In this document: positions 40,116 to 49,080 of the stretch, piece by piece | Position numbering within the stretch: the stretch's first letter is position 1 | Layout of the letters: each line of letters starts with the position of its first letter | Origin: Nocardia alba NBRC 108234 | GTDB taxonomy: Bacteria; Actinomycetota; Actinomycetes; Mycobacteriales; Mycobacteriaceae | Reading direction: 5' to 3' | DNA length: 64,000 bases | NCBI RefSeq assembly: GCF_001612665.1 | Contig: NZ_BDAX01000014.1 | Span: 186,001-250,000 of the forward strand | The notes under the pieces: model-generated | Told to the model about the DNA's origin: nothing | Database searches by the model: none | Seen by the model: only the letters and a program-made list of their open reading frames with translations | Position numbers and translations under genes: made by a program

Positions 40116-41092
40116 CCGCGTTCTCGATCGACAACCAGAAGAACTTGATGCTCTTCGCCGGCCGGTCACATCCTGAGCTGGCCGAGCAGGTCGCCAAGGA
40201 ACTCGACGTCGACATCACCCCGCAGACCGCGCGCGAATTCGCCAACGGTGAGATCTTCGTTCGCTTCGAGGAATCGGTCCGCGGTTCCGACGCCTTCGTG
40301 CTGCAGAGCTTCCCCGCGCCGCTCAACCAGTGGCTGATGGAACAGCTCATCATGATCGACGCGCTCAAGCGCGGTTCGGCCAAGCGGATCACCGCGGTAC
40401 TGCCGTTCTACCCCTACGCGCGCCAGGACAAGAAGCACCGCGGCCGCGAGCCGATCTCGGCCCGCCTGGTCGCCGATCTGCTCAAGACCGCCGGCGCCGA
40501 CCGCATCATCAGCGTCGACCTACACACCGACCAGATCCAGGGCTTCTTCGACGGCCCCGTCGATCACATGCACGCGCTGGTGCAGCTATCGGATTACATC
40601 CGCACCAACTACCCCTCCGACAACCTCGCGGTCGTCTCCCCCGACGCGGGCCGCGTGAAGGTCGCCGAGAAGTGGTCCGACGCCCTCGGCGGCACGCCGC
40701 TGGCCTTCATCCACAAGACCCGCGACCCGCTGGTGCCCAACCAGGTGAAGTCCAACCGCGTCGTCGGTGACGTCGAAGGCCGCACCTGTGTGCTGATCGA
40801 CGACATGATCGACACGGGTGGCACCATCGCCGGTGCGGTGAAGGTCCTCAAGGAAGCCGGTGCGGGCGATGTCATCATCGCGGCCACCCACGGTGTGCTC
40901 AGCGATCCGGCCGCCGAGCGCCTGGCCAACTGTGGGGCCAGGGAAGTCGTCATCACGAACACGCTGCCGATCAGCGAGGACAAGAAGTTCCCGACGCTGA
41001 CCGTGCTGTCGATCGCGCCGCTGCTGGCCCGCACCATCCGCGAGGTCTTCGAGAACGGCTCGGTAACCGGCCTCTTCAACGGCAACGCTTGA
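40112..41092 (+). CDS. prs: Ribose-phosphate pyrophosphokinase
   Basis: The product is 326 residues. It makes PRPP from ribose 5-phosphate and ATP. Seen are KNLMLFAGRSHPELAEQVAKELDVDITPQTAREFANGEIFVRFEESVRGSDAFVLQS at the N-terminus, the metal-binding DLHTDQIQGFFDGPVDHMHA (about 134-153), and the PRPP loop VLIDDMIDTGGTIAGAVK (about 228-245). GTG 40112 overlaps the glmU stop (GTGA), so the two are coupled, as in M. tuberculosis Rv1018c-Rv1017c. Confidence 0.98.
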   Translation: MTAFSIDNQKNLMLFAGRSHPELAEQVAKELDVDITPQTAREFANGEIFVRFEESVRGSDAFVLQSFPAPLNQWLMEQLIMIDALKRGSAKRITAVLPFYPYARQDKKHRGREPISARLVADLLKTAGADRIISVDLHTDQIQGFFDGPVDHMHALVQLSDYIRTNYPSDNLAVVSPDAGRVKVAEKWSDALGGTPLAFIHKTRDPLVPNQVKSNRVVGDVEGRTCVLIDDMIDTGGTIAGAVKVLKEAGAGDVIIAATHGVLSDPAAERLANCGAREVVITNTLPISEDKKFPTLTVLSIAPLLARTIREVFENGSVTGLFNGNA

Positions 41093-41100
41093 GCTGTTCC

Positions 41101-41265
41101 GCCTCTCCGGGTCTTTTGGCCAGACCGAGGTGCGGGGAAGGTTAGGGACGCGGCAAGACTCCGGGGGTGAGGGTTGGCTCGTACCCGGTGAGTTACCCAT
41201 GTTCTTGCGAGATCAGCCGGTGCGTTGTTGTCTCCGACAATGGCGCATCGGCTGGTTTCTGGAGC
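41101..41265 (+). repeat. Dispersed intergenic repeat, copy 2 (longest)
   Basis: It starts GCCTCTCCGGGTCTTTTGGCC, which also opens copy 4 with a few changes. The core at 41181-41214 reads GTACCCGGTGAGTTACCCAT then GTTCTTGCGAGATC, and continues with a 3' part (GGTGCGTTGTTG, AATGGCGCATCGGCTGGT) shared with copy 3. Confidence 0.7.
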
Positions 41266-41320
41266 TGCTGAGCGTGGGGGTTCCACGGACTGAGCAAGCT
41301 TTCCGGGTGGCGGGTTCGGC

Positions 41321-41405
41321 CCGTGGCCGGTGAGTTGCCCTTGTTCTCGCGGGGATCAGTTGGTGCGTTTGTGCTCGGATAATGGCGCATCGGCTGGTCT
41401 TTGGG
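41321..41405 (+). repeat. Dispersed intergenic repeat, copy 3
   Basis: CCGGTGAGTTGCCCTTGTTC followed by TCGCGGGGATCAG, then GGTGCGTTTGTG and AATGGCGCATCGGCTGGT. It matches copy 2 over about 85 bases with scattered substitutions and forms a tandem pair with it. Confidence 0.7.
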
Positions 41406-41445
41406 GCATGGTGGTCCTGTAATTCGGGACGTGACAGGGGGCGGG

Positions 41446-42009
41446 ATGGGGACTGAGCCGGAGTGGCGGGTCGAGCTCGGTAAGGATCAGGGTGTGCCTC
41501 GGGTGCAGGACGCGCCGGAGGTGTCTGATTCGGCGGGCATAGAGCCGTGGGGTGGGATCGCGAATCCCGGTCCAGCTGGCGATCTACCGCCGTATCCGCC
41601 GCCCCCACCGCCGGGGCCGATGTTTCCCGCGCCGGGTTATCCCGCTGTCGGTAATGCCGCGCCGATATATCCCACTTCTGGCTATCCGCCGGCTGGCCGG
41701 GCGCCCTACGGTGCGCCGCACTATCCGGGGCAGTTCCCCGCACCGCCCCCGCCGGGGTATGGCTACCGGGACACCACTCCGGTGTGGTCGATCGTCAGTT
41801 TCTGCTGTGTCGCGGCGTCGGTGCTCGGCGGGGCGATGCTGTGTGGGCTGCCGGTGCTCGTCACCGCGCCGACGGGAGTCGTCCTCGGGCTGGTCGGGCA
41901 TGCCAAGGGCGAGCCGCTGGGCAAGTGGGCGGCCATCGCCAACGGGGCGATCGCGGCGCTGGCCGTCGTTCTGGTGCTCGTGTTCATGGCACTGATCGGC
42001 GGAATGTGA
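41446..42009 (+). CDS. Proline-rich DUF4190 membrane protein
   Basis: The product is 187 residues. The first 110 residues are a Pro/Gly/Tyr-rich cytoplasmic region (YPPPPPPGPMFPAPGYP, PPAGRAPYGAPHYPGQ). Two hydrophobic segments follow (about 117-150 and 160-185) with the DUF4190 pattern GVVLGLVGHAKGEPLGKWAAIANGAIAALAVV between them. Such proteins are common in actinobacteria; the Pro/Tyr tails suggest self-association or docking, with no known reaction. ATG 41446 has a G-rich ribosome site; an in-frame TTG at 41401 lies inside the repeat and is not preferred. Confidence 0.82.
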   Translation: MGTEPEWRVELGKDQGVPRVQDAPEVSDSAGIEPWGGIANPGPAGDLPPYPPPPPPGPMFPAPGYPAVGNAAPIYPTSGYPPAGRAPYGAPHYPGQFPAPPPPGYGYRDTTPVWSIVSFCCVAASVLGGAMLCGLPVLVTAPTGVVLGLVGHAKGEPLGKWAAIANGAIAALAVVLVLVFMALIGGM

Positions 42010-42085
42010 GCCTGCGCGGGCGATACTGGTAAGCGGAAGCTGAACCGATCGTCGCCCCCGAACAGAACTGAGAAACGTCGCACAG

Positions 42086-42751
42086 ATGGATGCCTTCACC
42101 GGATTCCCGCTCACCGGGCTCGACTTCTACGAAGATCTGGAGGCCGACAACTCGAAGGCCTTCTGGAACGCGCACAAACACCTCTACGACGAGGCCGTGC
42201 GCGCCCCGATGGCCGCGCTCACCGCCGAACTCGCGGCGGAATTCGGTCAGGCCAAGATCTTCCGGCCCTACCGTGATGTCCGATTCTCGGCCGACAAGCT
42301 GCCCTACAAGACGCATCAGGGCGCGGTCGCGGCGGTGGCGCCGGGCGTCGGCTGGTACGTACAGATCGGAGCGGCCGGGTTGTTCATCGCGGGCGGCTGT
42401 TTCCGGCCCTCACCCCCCGCCTTGGCCGTCCTGCGCGCGACGATCGACGACGACGTCCGCGGCGCCGAACTGACCGAGATTCTGACCGCGACAACGGCGG
42501 CCGGGTACAGCCTCGGCGGCGACAAGCTCAAAACCAAGCCCAAGGGCTACGCCATCGACCATCCGCGCATCGACCTGCTGCGCCACAAGTCGCTGACCGC
42601 ACACCGCGAGTTCGGCGCACCGGAGTGGCTCACCACCCCGGCCGCGGTCACCGAGATCCGCCGGGCATGGAACGACCTGCGCCCGCTCGTCGAATGGTTC
42701 GCCGCAGTTTTGCAGGGCGTCCCGGAGGACACCAGCGGCAGACGCCCGTAG
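42086..42751 (+). CDS. DUF2461/TIGR02453 family protein
   Basis: The product is 221 residues. The family is recognised from FTGFPLTGLDFYEDLEADNSKAFWNAHKHLYDEAVRAPMAAL (about 4-45), KIFRPYRDVRFSADKLPYKTHQGAV (about 58-82), YVQIGAAGLFIAGGCFRPSPPALAVLRATIDDD (about 91-123) and the LKTKPKGYAIDHPRIDLLRHKSL segment (about 151-173). It is widespread and conserved, but no function is established to my knowledge. It stands between two small unrelated genes in the same orientation. Confidence 0.9.
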   Translation: MDAFTGFPLTGLDFYEDLEADNSKAFWNAHKHLYDEAVRAPMAALTAELAAEFGQAKIFRPYRDVRFSADKLPYKTHQGAVAAVAPGVGWYVQIGAAGLFIAGGCFRPSPPALAVLRATIDDDVRGAELTEILTATTAAGYSLGGDKLKTKPKGYAIDHPRIDLLRHKSLTAHREFGAPEWLTTPAAVTEIRRAWNDLRPLVEWFAAVLQGVPEDTSGRRP

Positions 42752-42817
42752 CCGACCGGCCATCCGGCCGAGCGTGGCAGGTGACGCCACGGCCATCCGA
42801 GGCCGATACTGGAAACC

Positions 42818-43192
42818 ATGAGCCGTGAACCGTTGGACATGGACATGGGCGACGACGATCAAGCCGACGACATCGTCGAATACGAGCGCTATGTGGAAGA
42901 CCCGCCCGCCGACCACGTGATCCGCAATCACGAAGCCGAAGCCGACGGCTTCCTCGGCATCACCGAGGAAATGTCGAAGGAGTACACCGAGCGGGGGGCC
43001 CGCAAGGAGGCCGGGTACGAGGACGAACGCCCCGCCGAGGTGAGCGCGATGCGAGTGGTCGGCGACGACAAGGTCGACGGCGACCTCTTCGACGACGACG
43101 CCGTCAACGGCGAGGAGTCCGTCGAGAAGGACCTCGAGGGCGACGAGAACCTCACCAGCGGCGAATACCTCGCCGACGAACTCGACCTCTGA
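42818..43192 (+). CDS. Highly acidic small protein, unknown function
   Basis: The product is 124 residues with roughly a third Asp and Glu, no hydrophobic helix and no cysteine. It contains repeated acidic patches (MDMGDDDQADD, DDKVDGDLFDDDAVNGEESVEKDLEGDENL) around a less acidic centre (DHVIRNHEAEADGFLGITEEMSKEYTERGARKEAG). It is probably extended or disordered and may bind a basic partner or metal. It may belong to DUF5709; I am not certain. It is followed by the convergent egtD, 63 bases away. Confidence 0.75.
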   Translation: MSREPLDMDMGDDDQADDIVEYERYVEDPPADHVIRNHEAEADGFLGITEEMSKEYTERGARKEAGYEDERPAEVSAMRVVGDDKVDGDLFDDDAVNGEESVEKDLEGDENLTSGEYLADELDL

Positions 43193-43255
43193 CCGCGCCT
43201 TCCTCTCGGTTACCGAGCTTCCGACCCGACCGTGGGCTTCACCCGCAGACCCGGT

Positions 43256-44227
43256 TCAGCGGCGTTCGGCCAGGGTCAACGCGAAGCGGTCGTCGGGGTC
43301 GATCCAGGTGTGGGTGGGGGTGAAACCGGCTTCGCCCAGCTCGACGGCGAGAGATTCGGGCCGGAATTTGGCGGAGATCTCGGTGCGCATCTCCTCGCCC
43401 GCCGCGAAGTCGACCGTCAGGTTCAGCCCGGCGACAGTGACCGTCATCGCCTCGGTGGCGCGCAGGCGCATCTCGATCCACTCGTTCTCGGCGTCCCAGA
43501 CGGCGACGTGGTCGAACTTCTCGGGGTCGAAGTCGGCGTCGAGCCGGTTGTTGAGGACGTGCAGGACGTTGCGGTTGAACTCGGCGGTGACTCCGGCGGC
43601 GTCGTCGTAGGCGGGGACCAGGATCGCCGGGTCGATCACCAGGCCCGTGCCGAGCAGGAGCAGTTCGCCGGGTTCGAGGACCTCGTTGATGCCCGCCAGG
43701 AACGCGGCACGCTCGGCGGGGACCAGGTTGCCGAGGGTGCCGCCGAGGAAGGCGATCATGCGCCGGCCGCCACGGGGCAGGTTGTGCAGGGTGTCGGTGA
43801 AGTCGCTGACCACGCCGTGCACGGACAGGTTCGGGTACTCGGCCGCGATCTCGTCGGCGGCACCGCGCAGCGCCGAGGCCGAGACATCCTGCGGCACATA
43901 GGTTTTCAGTGATCCTTCGGCGGTGAGCGCATCCAGCAGCAGGCGGGTCTTGGCGGCCGAGCCCGAGCCGAGCTCCACCAGCACCTGCGCGTGCGCGGCC
44001 GCCGCGATCTCGCCGACGACGCGCGCGAGCAGGGCCCGTTCGGTGCGGGTCGGGTAGTACTCGGGCAGTTCGGTGATCCGCTCGAAGAGCTCGCTGCCGC
44101 GGGCGTCGTAGAACCACTTGGGCGGCAGGGATTTCGGGTCGGCGCTCAGACCGGTGCGGGCGTCGGTGCGCAAGGCCGTGGTGAGATCGTCGTCGGTGAG
44201 GTGGATGTCCAGCAGCGGCGCGGTCAT
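43256..44227 (-). CDS. egtD: L-histidine N-alpha-methyltransferase (ergothioneine)
   Basis: The product is 323 residues, the usual EgtD length. It trimethylates histidine to hercynine with S-adenosylmethionine. The N-terminal PKSLPPKWFYDARGSELFERITELPEYYPTRTERALL (about 31-67) is the histidine-site signature, followed by the AdoMet loop VELGSGSAAKTRLLLDAL (84-101) and IAFLGGTLGNLVPAERAAFLAG (about 158-180). The C-terminus includes EKFDHVAVWDAENEWIEMRLRA. ATG overlaps the egtC stop (ATGA) and GAAAGGG precedes it. It is the last gene of egtABCD. Confidence 0.96.
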   Translation of the reverse strand: MTAPLLDIHLTDDDLTTALRTDARTGLSADPKSLPPKWFYDARGSELFERITELPEYYPTRTERALLARVVGEIAAAAHAQVLVELGSGSAAKTRLLLDALTAEGSLKTYVPQDVSASALRGAADEIAAEYPNLSVHGVVSDFTDTLHNLPRGGRRMIAFLGGTLGNLVPAERAAFLAGINEVLEPGELLLLGTGLVIDPAILVPAYDDAAGVTAEFNRNVLHVLNNRLDADFDPEKFDHVAVWDAENEWIEMRLRATEAMTVTVAGLNLTVDFAAGEEMRTEISAKFRPESLAVELGEAGFTPTHTWIDPDDRFALTLAERR

Positions 44228-45084
44228 GAACGGACCCTTTCGGTAGCGGAGAGTTCCAGAGCGGTGATGGTGCAGTGGCCGGGCGTTGCGGTGACCAGTT
44301 GGTGGTCGATGACGGATTGCCAGCGCGGATCCGCGTCATACGGTTCGGAGGACAGCACGGTGTAGTCGTCGGCGACGAGCACCGATAGCGAATGCCAGTA
44401 GGTGGTGGCCCACAGCGCGACTCCGTTACCGAGCAACAGGTTCAGCCGAGCCGTCGGTTGACGGCGCGCCACGAGCGCGACCAGCAGTTCGATGGCCTCG
44501 GCCGCCGAGGTGATCGGGCCCGCGGGGGTGATCGCCCGGAGCAGACCTCGCAGCAGCACCCACAGCGCGGCGGAGTCGGTGAGCGCCTCCGCCTCCAGCA
44601 GCACCGCGGGCGAACTGAACAACGCCCCATCCGCAGGGGTGGTCGCGGCGGTGAATATCTCGTCGAGGTCGCCGAGGACGGCCACGAGGGTGGTTCGCCA
44701 CTCGGGAACGACGCCGTTGTGACTGAAGGCCCAGTGGTCGTCGGTGAAAGGGGCGCACGCGCGACGCTCGACCGGCAGGCCCACGGTGGCCGAGCGGACG
44801 GCGGCGATCACCGAACGGGATTCGAGTTGGCCGAGCACCTCGGCGACGGCGGGATCGGTCCAGATCGGCGCGTGGTTGCGGTAGCGGGTGACCGCGTCGC
44901 GGGCGCCCTCCGTGCCCACATCGGCGCGGCGCCACCAGGCCACGCCGAAGCCGTCGGCATTGATGGTGCCGCCCGCGCGCATATCGCCGGGCGCCCACGA
45001 CTGGGCGTAGAGCGAGTGCGGACCGCGCAGCACAAGCTCGCCGACCCCCACCGACGGACCGACGTACCCGAGGTGTCGGCACAT
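44224..45084 (-). CDS. egtC: Gamma-glutamyl hercynylcysteine sulfoxide hydrolase
   Basis: The product is 286 residues. It is a class II glutamine-amidotransferase-fold (Ntn) hydrolase whose nucleophile is Cys2, exposed after removal of Met (MCRHLGYVGP). NADGFGVAWW, FSHNG and VLSSEPYDADPRWQ are family marks. It removes glutamate from gamma-glutamyl-hercynylcysteine sulfoxide. The ATG overlaps the egtB stop as TGATG, giving the tightest coupling in the operon, and the start is fixed by the need for Cys2. Confidence 0.95.
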   Translation of the reverse strand: MCRHLGYVGPSVGVGELVLRGPHSLYAQSWAPGDMRAGGTINADGFGVAWWRRADVGTEGARDAVTRYRNHAPIWTDPAVAEVLGQLESRSVIAAVRSATVGLPVERRACAPFTDDHWAFSHNGVVPEWRTTLVAVLGDLDEIFTAATTPADGALFSSPAVLLEAEALTDSAALWVLLRGLLRAITPAGPITSAAEAIELLVALVARRQPTARLNLLLGNGVALWATTYWHSLSVLVADDYTVLSSEPYDADPRWQSVIDHQLVTATPGHCTITALELSATERVRS

Positions 45085-46418
45085 CAGCGTTCGTCCTCGC
45101 GCAGATCTCGGGCGAGCCGGAACCCGGCGAAGATCTGTCGGCGGATCGGGTGGTCCCAGTTGCGGAAGGTGGCGCGGCAGGCGACCTCGTCGGTGCCGAA
45201 GGACCCGCCGCGCAGGATGCGATAGTCGCCGCCGAGGAAGACCTCCGAGTATTCGCGGTACGGGAACGCGCGGAAACCCGGGTAGGCCTCGAAACCGGAG
45301 GAGCACCATTCCCAGACATCGCCGATGAGCTGCTGCACGCCGGTGGCCGACGCGCCTGCCGGATAGGCGCCGACCTCGGCGGGTTCCAGATGGCGTTGGC
45401 CGAGGTTGGCCAGCTGCTCGTCCGGTTGGTCCTCACCCCACGGATAGCGGCGCGACGCACCGGTTTCCGGGTCGAAGCGGGCCGCCTTCTCCCATTCGGC
45501 CTCGGTCGGCAAGCGCTTTCCGGCCCAGCGGGCGAAGGCCTGCGCCTCGAACCAGCACACGTGGACCACCGGCTGATCGAGCCGCAGCGGGGCACGGACG
45601 CCGAACGCCGTGCGCGTCCACCCGTCGCCGTCGCGCTCCCAGAACTGCGGCGCGACCAAGCCCGCCTCCGTGCGGTGCGCCCAGCCACGCTCCGACCACA
45701 GCTCGGCCCGGTCGTAGCCCCCCGCGTCGATGAAGGCGAGGTACTGGCGGTTGGTCACCGGCGCGACATCGATCGCGAAGCCGTCGACGTGCACCGGATG
45801 TGCGGGGCGTTCGTTGTCCAGCGCCCAGGGATCGGCCGAGGTTCCCATCAGGAATTCGCCTGCGGGAAGGACGATCTCGCCACCGGCGGGTGCCTGGGCC
45901 ACCGGTGCGCGCGGGGCGGACAGCACCGGCGCGCCGGCGCGCAGTTGGTGGGTCGCGAGCATGGTCTCGTCGTGCTGCTGCTCGTGCTGAGCGATCATGC
46001 CGAACGCGAAGCCGTTGTCCACCAGCGCGTTACCGGCCAGATCACTGGAATCGAGGACGTCGAGGACCTTCTCGCGCACCGAACCGAGGTAACCACGCGC
46101 CTGCTCGGGATCGAGCAGCGGCAGCGCGGGCCGGTTCGACCTGGCGTGTTTGAACGCGTCGTAGAGCTCGTCGATATCGGCCCGCACCGCATCGCGCCCA
46201 CCGACATCGCGCACCAGCCACAGCTCTTCCTGGTTCCCGATATGGGCCAGGTCCCAGACCAGCGGCGACATCAGGGGCGAATGCTGCGCGACGAGCTCGG
46301 CTTCGTCCACGCTGTCGGTGAGCAGGGCGGTGCGGCGACGAGCGCGCGACAGAACCTCGGCGATCCGAGCGCGCGTCCGGTCACGGTCGCTGTGGTCGGC
46401 GGGAACGGAAAGAGTCAC
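45084..46418 (-). CDS. egtB: Hercynine oxygenase (sulfoxide synthase)
   Basis: The product is 444 residues. It is a nonheme iron enzyme joining hercynine and gamma-glutamylcysteine with O2. The N-terminal DinB-like domain carries the iron ligands His59 (DLAHIGNQEELWLVR) and His145/His149 (MIAQHEQQHDET). The C-terminal formylglycine-generating-like domain contains GGEIVLPAGEFLMGT, NERPAHPVHVDGFAIDVAPVTNRQYLAFI, LPTEAEWEKAARFD and the ending GGSFGTDEVACRATFRNWDHPIRRQIFAGFRLARD. GTG 46418 is chosen because GGAGC sits 7 bases upstream and it aligns with known EgtB starts; the frame stays open further upstream. Confidence 0.96.
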   Translation of the reverse strand: MTLSVPADHSDRDRTRARIAEVLSRARRRTALLTDSVDEAELVAQHSPLMSPLVWDLAHIGNQEELWLVRDVGGRDAVRADIDELYDAFKHARSNRPALPLLDPEQARGYLGSVREKVLDVLDSSDLAGNALVDNGFAFGMIAQHEQQHDETMLATHQLRAGAPVLSAPRAPVAQAPAGGEIVLPAGEFLMGTSADPWALDNERPAHPVHVDGFAIDVAPVTNRQYLAFIDAGGYDRAELWSERGWAHRTEAGLVAPQFWERDGDGWTRTAFGVRAPLRLDQPVVHVCWFEAQAFARWAGKRLPTEAEWEKAARFDPETGASRRYPWGEDQPDEQLANLGQRHLEPAEVGAYPAGASATGVQQLIGDVWEWCSSGFEAYPGFRAFPYREYSEVFLGGDYRILRGGSFGTDEVACRATFRNWDHPIRRQIFAGFRLARDLREDER

Positions 46419-46500
46419 AAGAGCTCCGAAACAGGCTGGTAGACAATAACTTCGAGCAAAGAGCGATCGGCGCGCCGATGCCCGACGAGCGGCGGCGAGG

Positions 46501-47778
46501 TCATCGCGATCCGCTCGAGCCGTTACGTTCCGCCACTGGACCGCGACCGGCGCGACATCGGCGTGCCGCGGCGGCCAATTCCGCGGCGGCAGCGGGTGTT
46601 CGCGCATGGGCGGCGGCCAGCTCGAGCACGGCCACGGCCGAGCGGCGCAGGTGCGGATCGAGTAGTCCGCAACGCGCGGACGTCAACCACTCCCCCGCGG
46701 TGGGCGCGGCGAGCGCTGTCGCCTCGGCGACCACCGCCGGGGTCGACAGCAGGGCGTCGAACAGGTGGATCGGGGTGGTCCACGTGTTGCCCGGTTGGGT
46801 GTCGAGATAGCGGACCTCGAGGTGCCCGGACGCGCGGACCGGCGGGAACAGTGTGGTCAGGTGGTAGTCCAGGTCGGCGCGGGTCGGGCGCCGGCCTACT
46901 TCGTCGTCGAGGGCGCCGGACAACCAGTCGGCGAAGGTGGCGCCGGGAGGGGGAGCCCAATCGGCGTCGGCATCGGCGCAGCGCACGCAGAGCAGCGGGA
47001 CGTCGAGGGCCCAGTGGGCGTAGGAGGTGATCGGGTCGGCCCAGTCGGCCACCGCGGGTCTGGTGCGCGAGGGGTCCAGGCGCAACCAGGTGCGCATTCG
47101 CTGAGACGCCCAGTCGCCGGGCGGCACGCCGTACAGCCGCGGCGAGCAGGCGAAAGCGGCGATCAGGGTGGGGCCGAGGACGTAGAGGGCGGTCCAGCGG
47201 GCCCGTATCTCGGCCGGATCGGTGCCCGCGTCCACGCTGACCTGGGTGGCGGCGGTATTACACATCATCAGGGTGCCGAACGGACCGACGCTGTCGAAAT
47301 GACGTTCCATCGCCGCGTAGCGGGGCAATCGGAGCAGGCGCTCGGGGGGCCGGTCCGCATCGGCGGCGGCGGTGAATACGCTGATCTCACGGGCGGCGAG
47401 CAGGTCCCGCAAACGGGCCGCGTCGGCGCGCAGGTGCTGCGTCAGCGCGTCCGGACCGGCGAACGGCGCGCTGGAAAGTTCTATCTGACCACCGGGTTCG
47501 ACGGTGACCAGGCTGCCACCGGGCAGCGGGGTCGCGGGCGATGCCGCGCGGATGGAGGTCGGGGTGTGCGGCCCGAGGGCCGCTGCCAGCTGGTCGAGCG
47601 AGGGACGCGAGCCGGTGGGACCCGCGGTGAGCCACTCCAGTTCGGCGCCGATCAGCGCGGGTGGCCCGAGCTTGAAACAGACGCCGCCGACATAGGCCTC
47701 CGCCGCCGCCCTGGACGATAGTTCACCCTGTTCAGGGGCGTATTCGGGCCACGATGAGCGTTCCAGGGTGACCGCCAT
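46501..47778 (-). CDS. egtA: Ergothioneine glutamate-cysteine ligase
   Basis: The product is 425 residues. It makes gamma-glutamylcysteine for the EgtB step. Family features are AYVGGVCFKLGPPALIGAELEWLTAG near the N-terminus, VTVEPGGQIELSSAPFAGPDAL (about 90-111) with the substrate-binding Glu, FGTLMMCNTAATQVSVDAG (about 167-185) and GHLEVRYLDTQPGNTW (about 320-335). ATG 47778 is chosen because GGAGG lies 5 bases upstream. It is the first gene of the operon; about 120 bases separate it from the divergent egtE-like gene. Confidence 0.94.
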   Translation of the reverse strand: MAVTLERSSWPEYAPEQGELSSRAAAEAYVGGVCFKLGPPALIGAELEWLTAGPTGSRPSLDQLAAALGPHTPTSIRAASPATPLPGGSLVTVEPGGQIELSSAPFAGPDALTQHLRADAARLRDLLAAREISVFTAAADADRPPERLLRLPRYAAMERHFDSVGPFGTLMMCNTAATQVSVDAGTDPAEIRARWTALYVLGPTLIAAFACSPRLYGVPPGDWASQRMRTWLRLDPSRTRPAVADWADPITSYAHWALDVPLLCVRCADADADWAPPPGATFADWLSGALDDEVGRRPTRADLDYHLTTLFPPVRASGHLEVRYLDTQPGNTWTTPIHLFDALLSTPAVVAEATALAAPTAGEWLTSARCGLLDPHLRRSAVAVLELAAAHARTPAAAAELAAAARRCRAGRGPVAERNGSSGSR

Positions 47779-47901
47779 ACCAACCTCCACGTGCTGCGTG
47801 CTGCCGGGGAACCTGCGTTTCGCTCATTCCAGAGTAGCGAGGTCCACCGACAGGAAAAGTGACGAAATGGGGAACGCCGTGTAAGCGCTATCGTCGTCAC
47901 C

Positions 47902-49080
47902 ATGCTTGACCTCGCCGCGATCAGAGCCGCCACCGCAGGACTCGCCGACGACCAGGTGTTCCTCGACAGCGCCGGATCGTCGTTGCCGCCGAAGATCGTC
48001 CTCGACACCATGATCGACCATCTCCGCCGCGAAGCCGAGATCGGTGGCTACCGCGCGGCGAACGAGCGCCTCGATGACCTCGCCGCGGTGAAGACCTCGA
48101 TCGCGACCCTCATCGGCGCCACCGCCGACACCATCGCGCTCAGCGACAGTGCGTCCCGGTCATGGGCCGATTTCGCCTACTCGGTACCCCTGCGGCCCGG
48201 GGACCGCATCCTGATCTCCGGCGCCGACTACGCCAGCAACGCGATCGCCGCGCTCCAGCGCGCGAAACAGACCGGGGCGGTGGTCGAGCGCATTCCCAGC
48301 GACGACACCGGACGCCTGGACACCGACGCGCTCGCCGACATGCTCGACGACCGCGTGCGGCTGGTTTCGCTGCTGCACGCACCGACCAACGGCGGCCTCG
48401 TGAACCCGGTCGCCGAGGCCACCCGCATCGCCCACGAGGCCGGTGCGCTGGTGCTGCTCGACGCCTGCCAATCGATCGGTCAACTGCCCATCGACGTCAC
48501 CGAACTCGGGGTCGACGCCATGTCGACGACCGGTCGCAAGTGGTTGCGCGGACCCCGCGGCACCGGATTCCTCTATGTCCGTGCCGACTTGGCGCAGACG
48601 ATGGAACCGGCCCGCCTCGACCTGCACAGCGCCACGTGGGTGAGCCCCGGCGAGTACCGCCTCGCCGATGACGCGTCCCGTTTCGAGTTCTGGGAGTGCG
48701 GTGTGGCAGCCCGTCTCGGTCTCGGCGCCGCCGTCGACTACCTGCTCGAACAGGGCCCCGACGAGGTCTACGCGGCGGTGGCCACCCGCGCGCAGTACCT
48801 GCGCAAGACCCTGCCGGAGCTGGCGGGCGTGACCGTGCGCGATCTGGGCACCGAGCACAGCGGCATCGTCTCGTTCACCGCCGACGGCCACGATCCGGAA
48901 CAGTTGCGCGACCGGCTCGCCGAGCACGCGATCACCGTCACCGTCAGCCACGCGAGCTCCACCCTGCTCGACATGTCCGAGCGCACCCTGCCCGCCGTTC
49001 TGCGGGCCTCCCCGCACTACTTCGTCAGTCCGGCCGACCTCGACCGGTTCGTCGAGACGCTGGCCCAGCTCACCCGCTGA
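47902..49080 (+). CDS. egtE: EgtE-like PLP-dependent C-S lyase (aminotransferase class V)
   Basis: The product is 392 residues of fold type I, class V. The PLP-binding lysine is in STTGRKWLRGPRGTGFLYV (about 208-226), and the Schiff-base region is preceded by LLDACQSIGQLPIDV. The start LDSAGSSLPP and REAEIGGYRAANERLDDL resemble EgtE of mycobacteria, which cuts hercynylcysteine sulfoxide to ergothioneine. Location next to egtABCD supports this, but it is divergent rather than in the operon, and a related cysteine desulfurase-like role cannot be excluded from sequence alone. Its 3' end overlaps the convergent TetR gene by 11 bases. Confidence 0.75.
   Translation: MLDLAAIRAATAGLADDQVFLDSAGSSLPPKIVLDTMIDHLRREAEIGGYRAANERLDDLAAVKTSIATLIGATADTIALSDSASRSWADFAYSVPLRPGDRILISGADYASNAIAALQRAKQTGAVVERIPSDDTGRLDTDALADMLDDRVRLVSLLHAPTNGGLVNPVAEATRIAHEAGALVLLDACQSIGQLPIDVTELGVDAMSTTGRKWLRGPRGTGFLYVRADLAQTMEPARLDLHSATWVSPGEYRLADDASRFEFWECGVAARLGLGAAVDYLLEQGPDEVYAAVATRAQYLRKTLPELAGVTVRDLGTEHSGIVSFTADGHDPEQLRDRLAEHAITVTVSHASSTLLDMSERTLPAVLRASPHYFVSPADLDRFVETLAQLTR

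Larger units (their letters stand above)
41093..41445. other. Repeat-rich gap after prs
   Basis: These 353 bases carry no credible gene. Two tandem, diverged copies of a dispersed repeat occupy most of it, spaced 140 bases apart (cores at 41181 and 41321). The sequence ends in the ribosome site of the following DUF4190 gene (GGGGGCGGG just before 41446). Confidence 0.7.
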
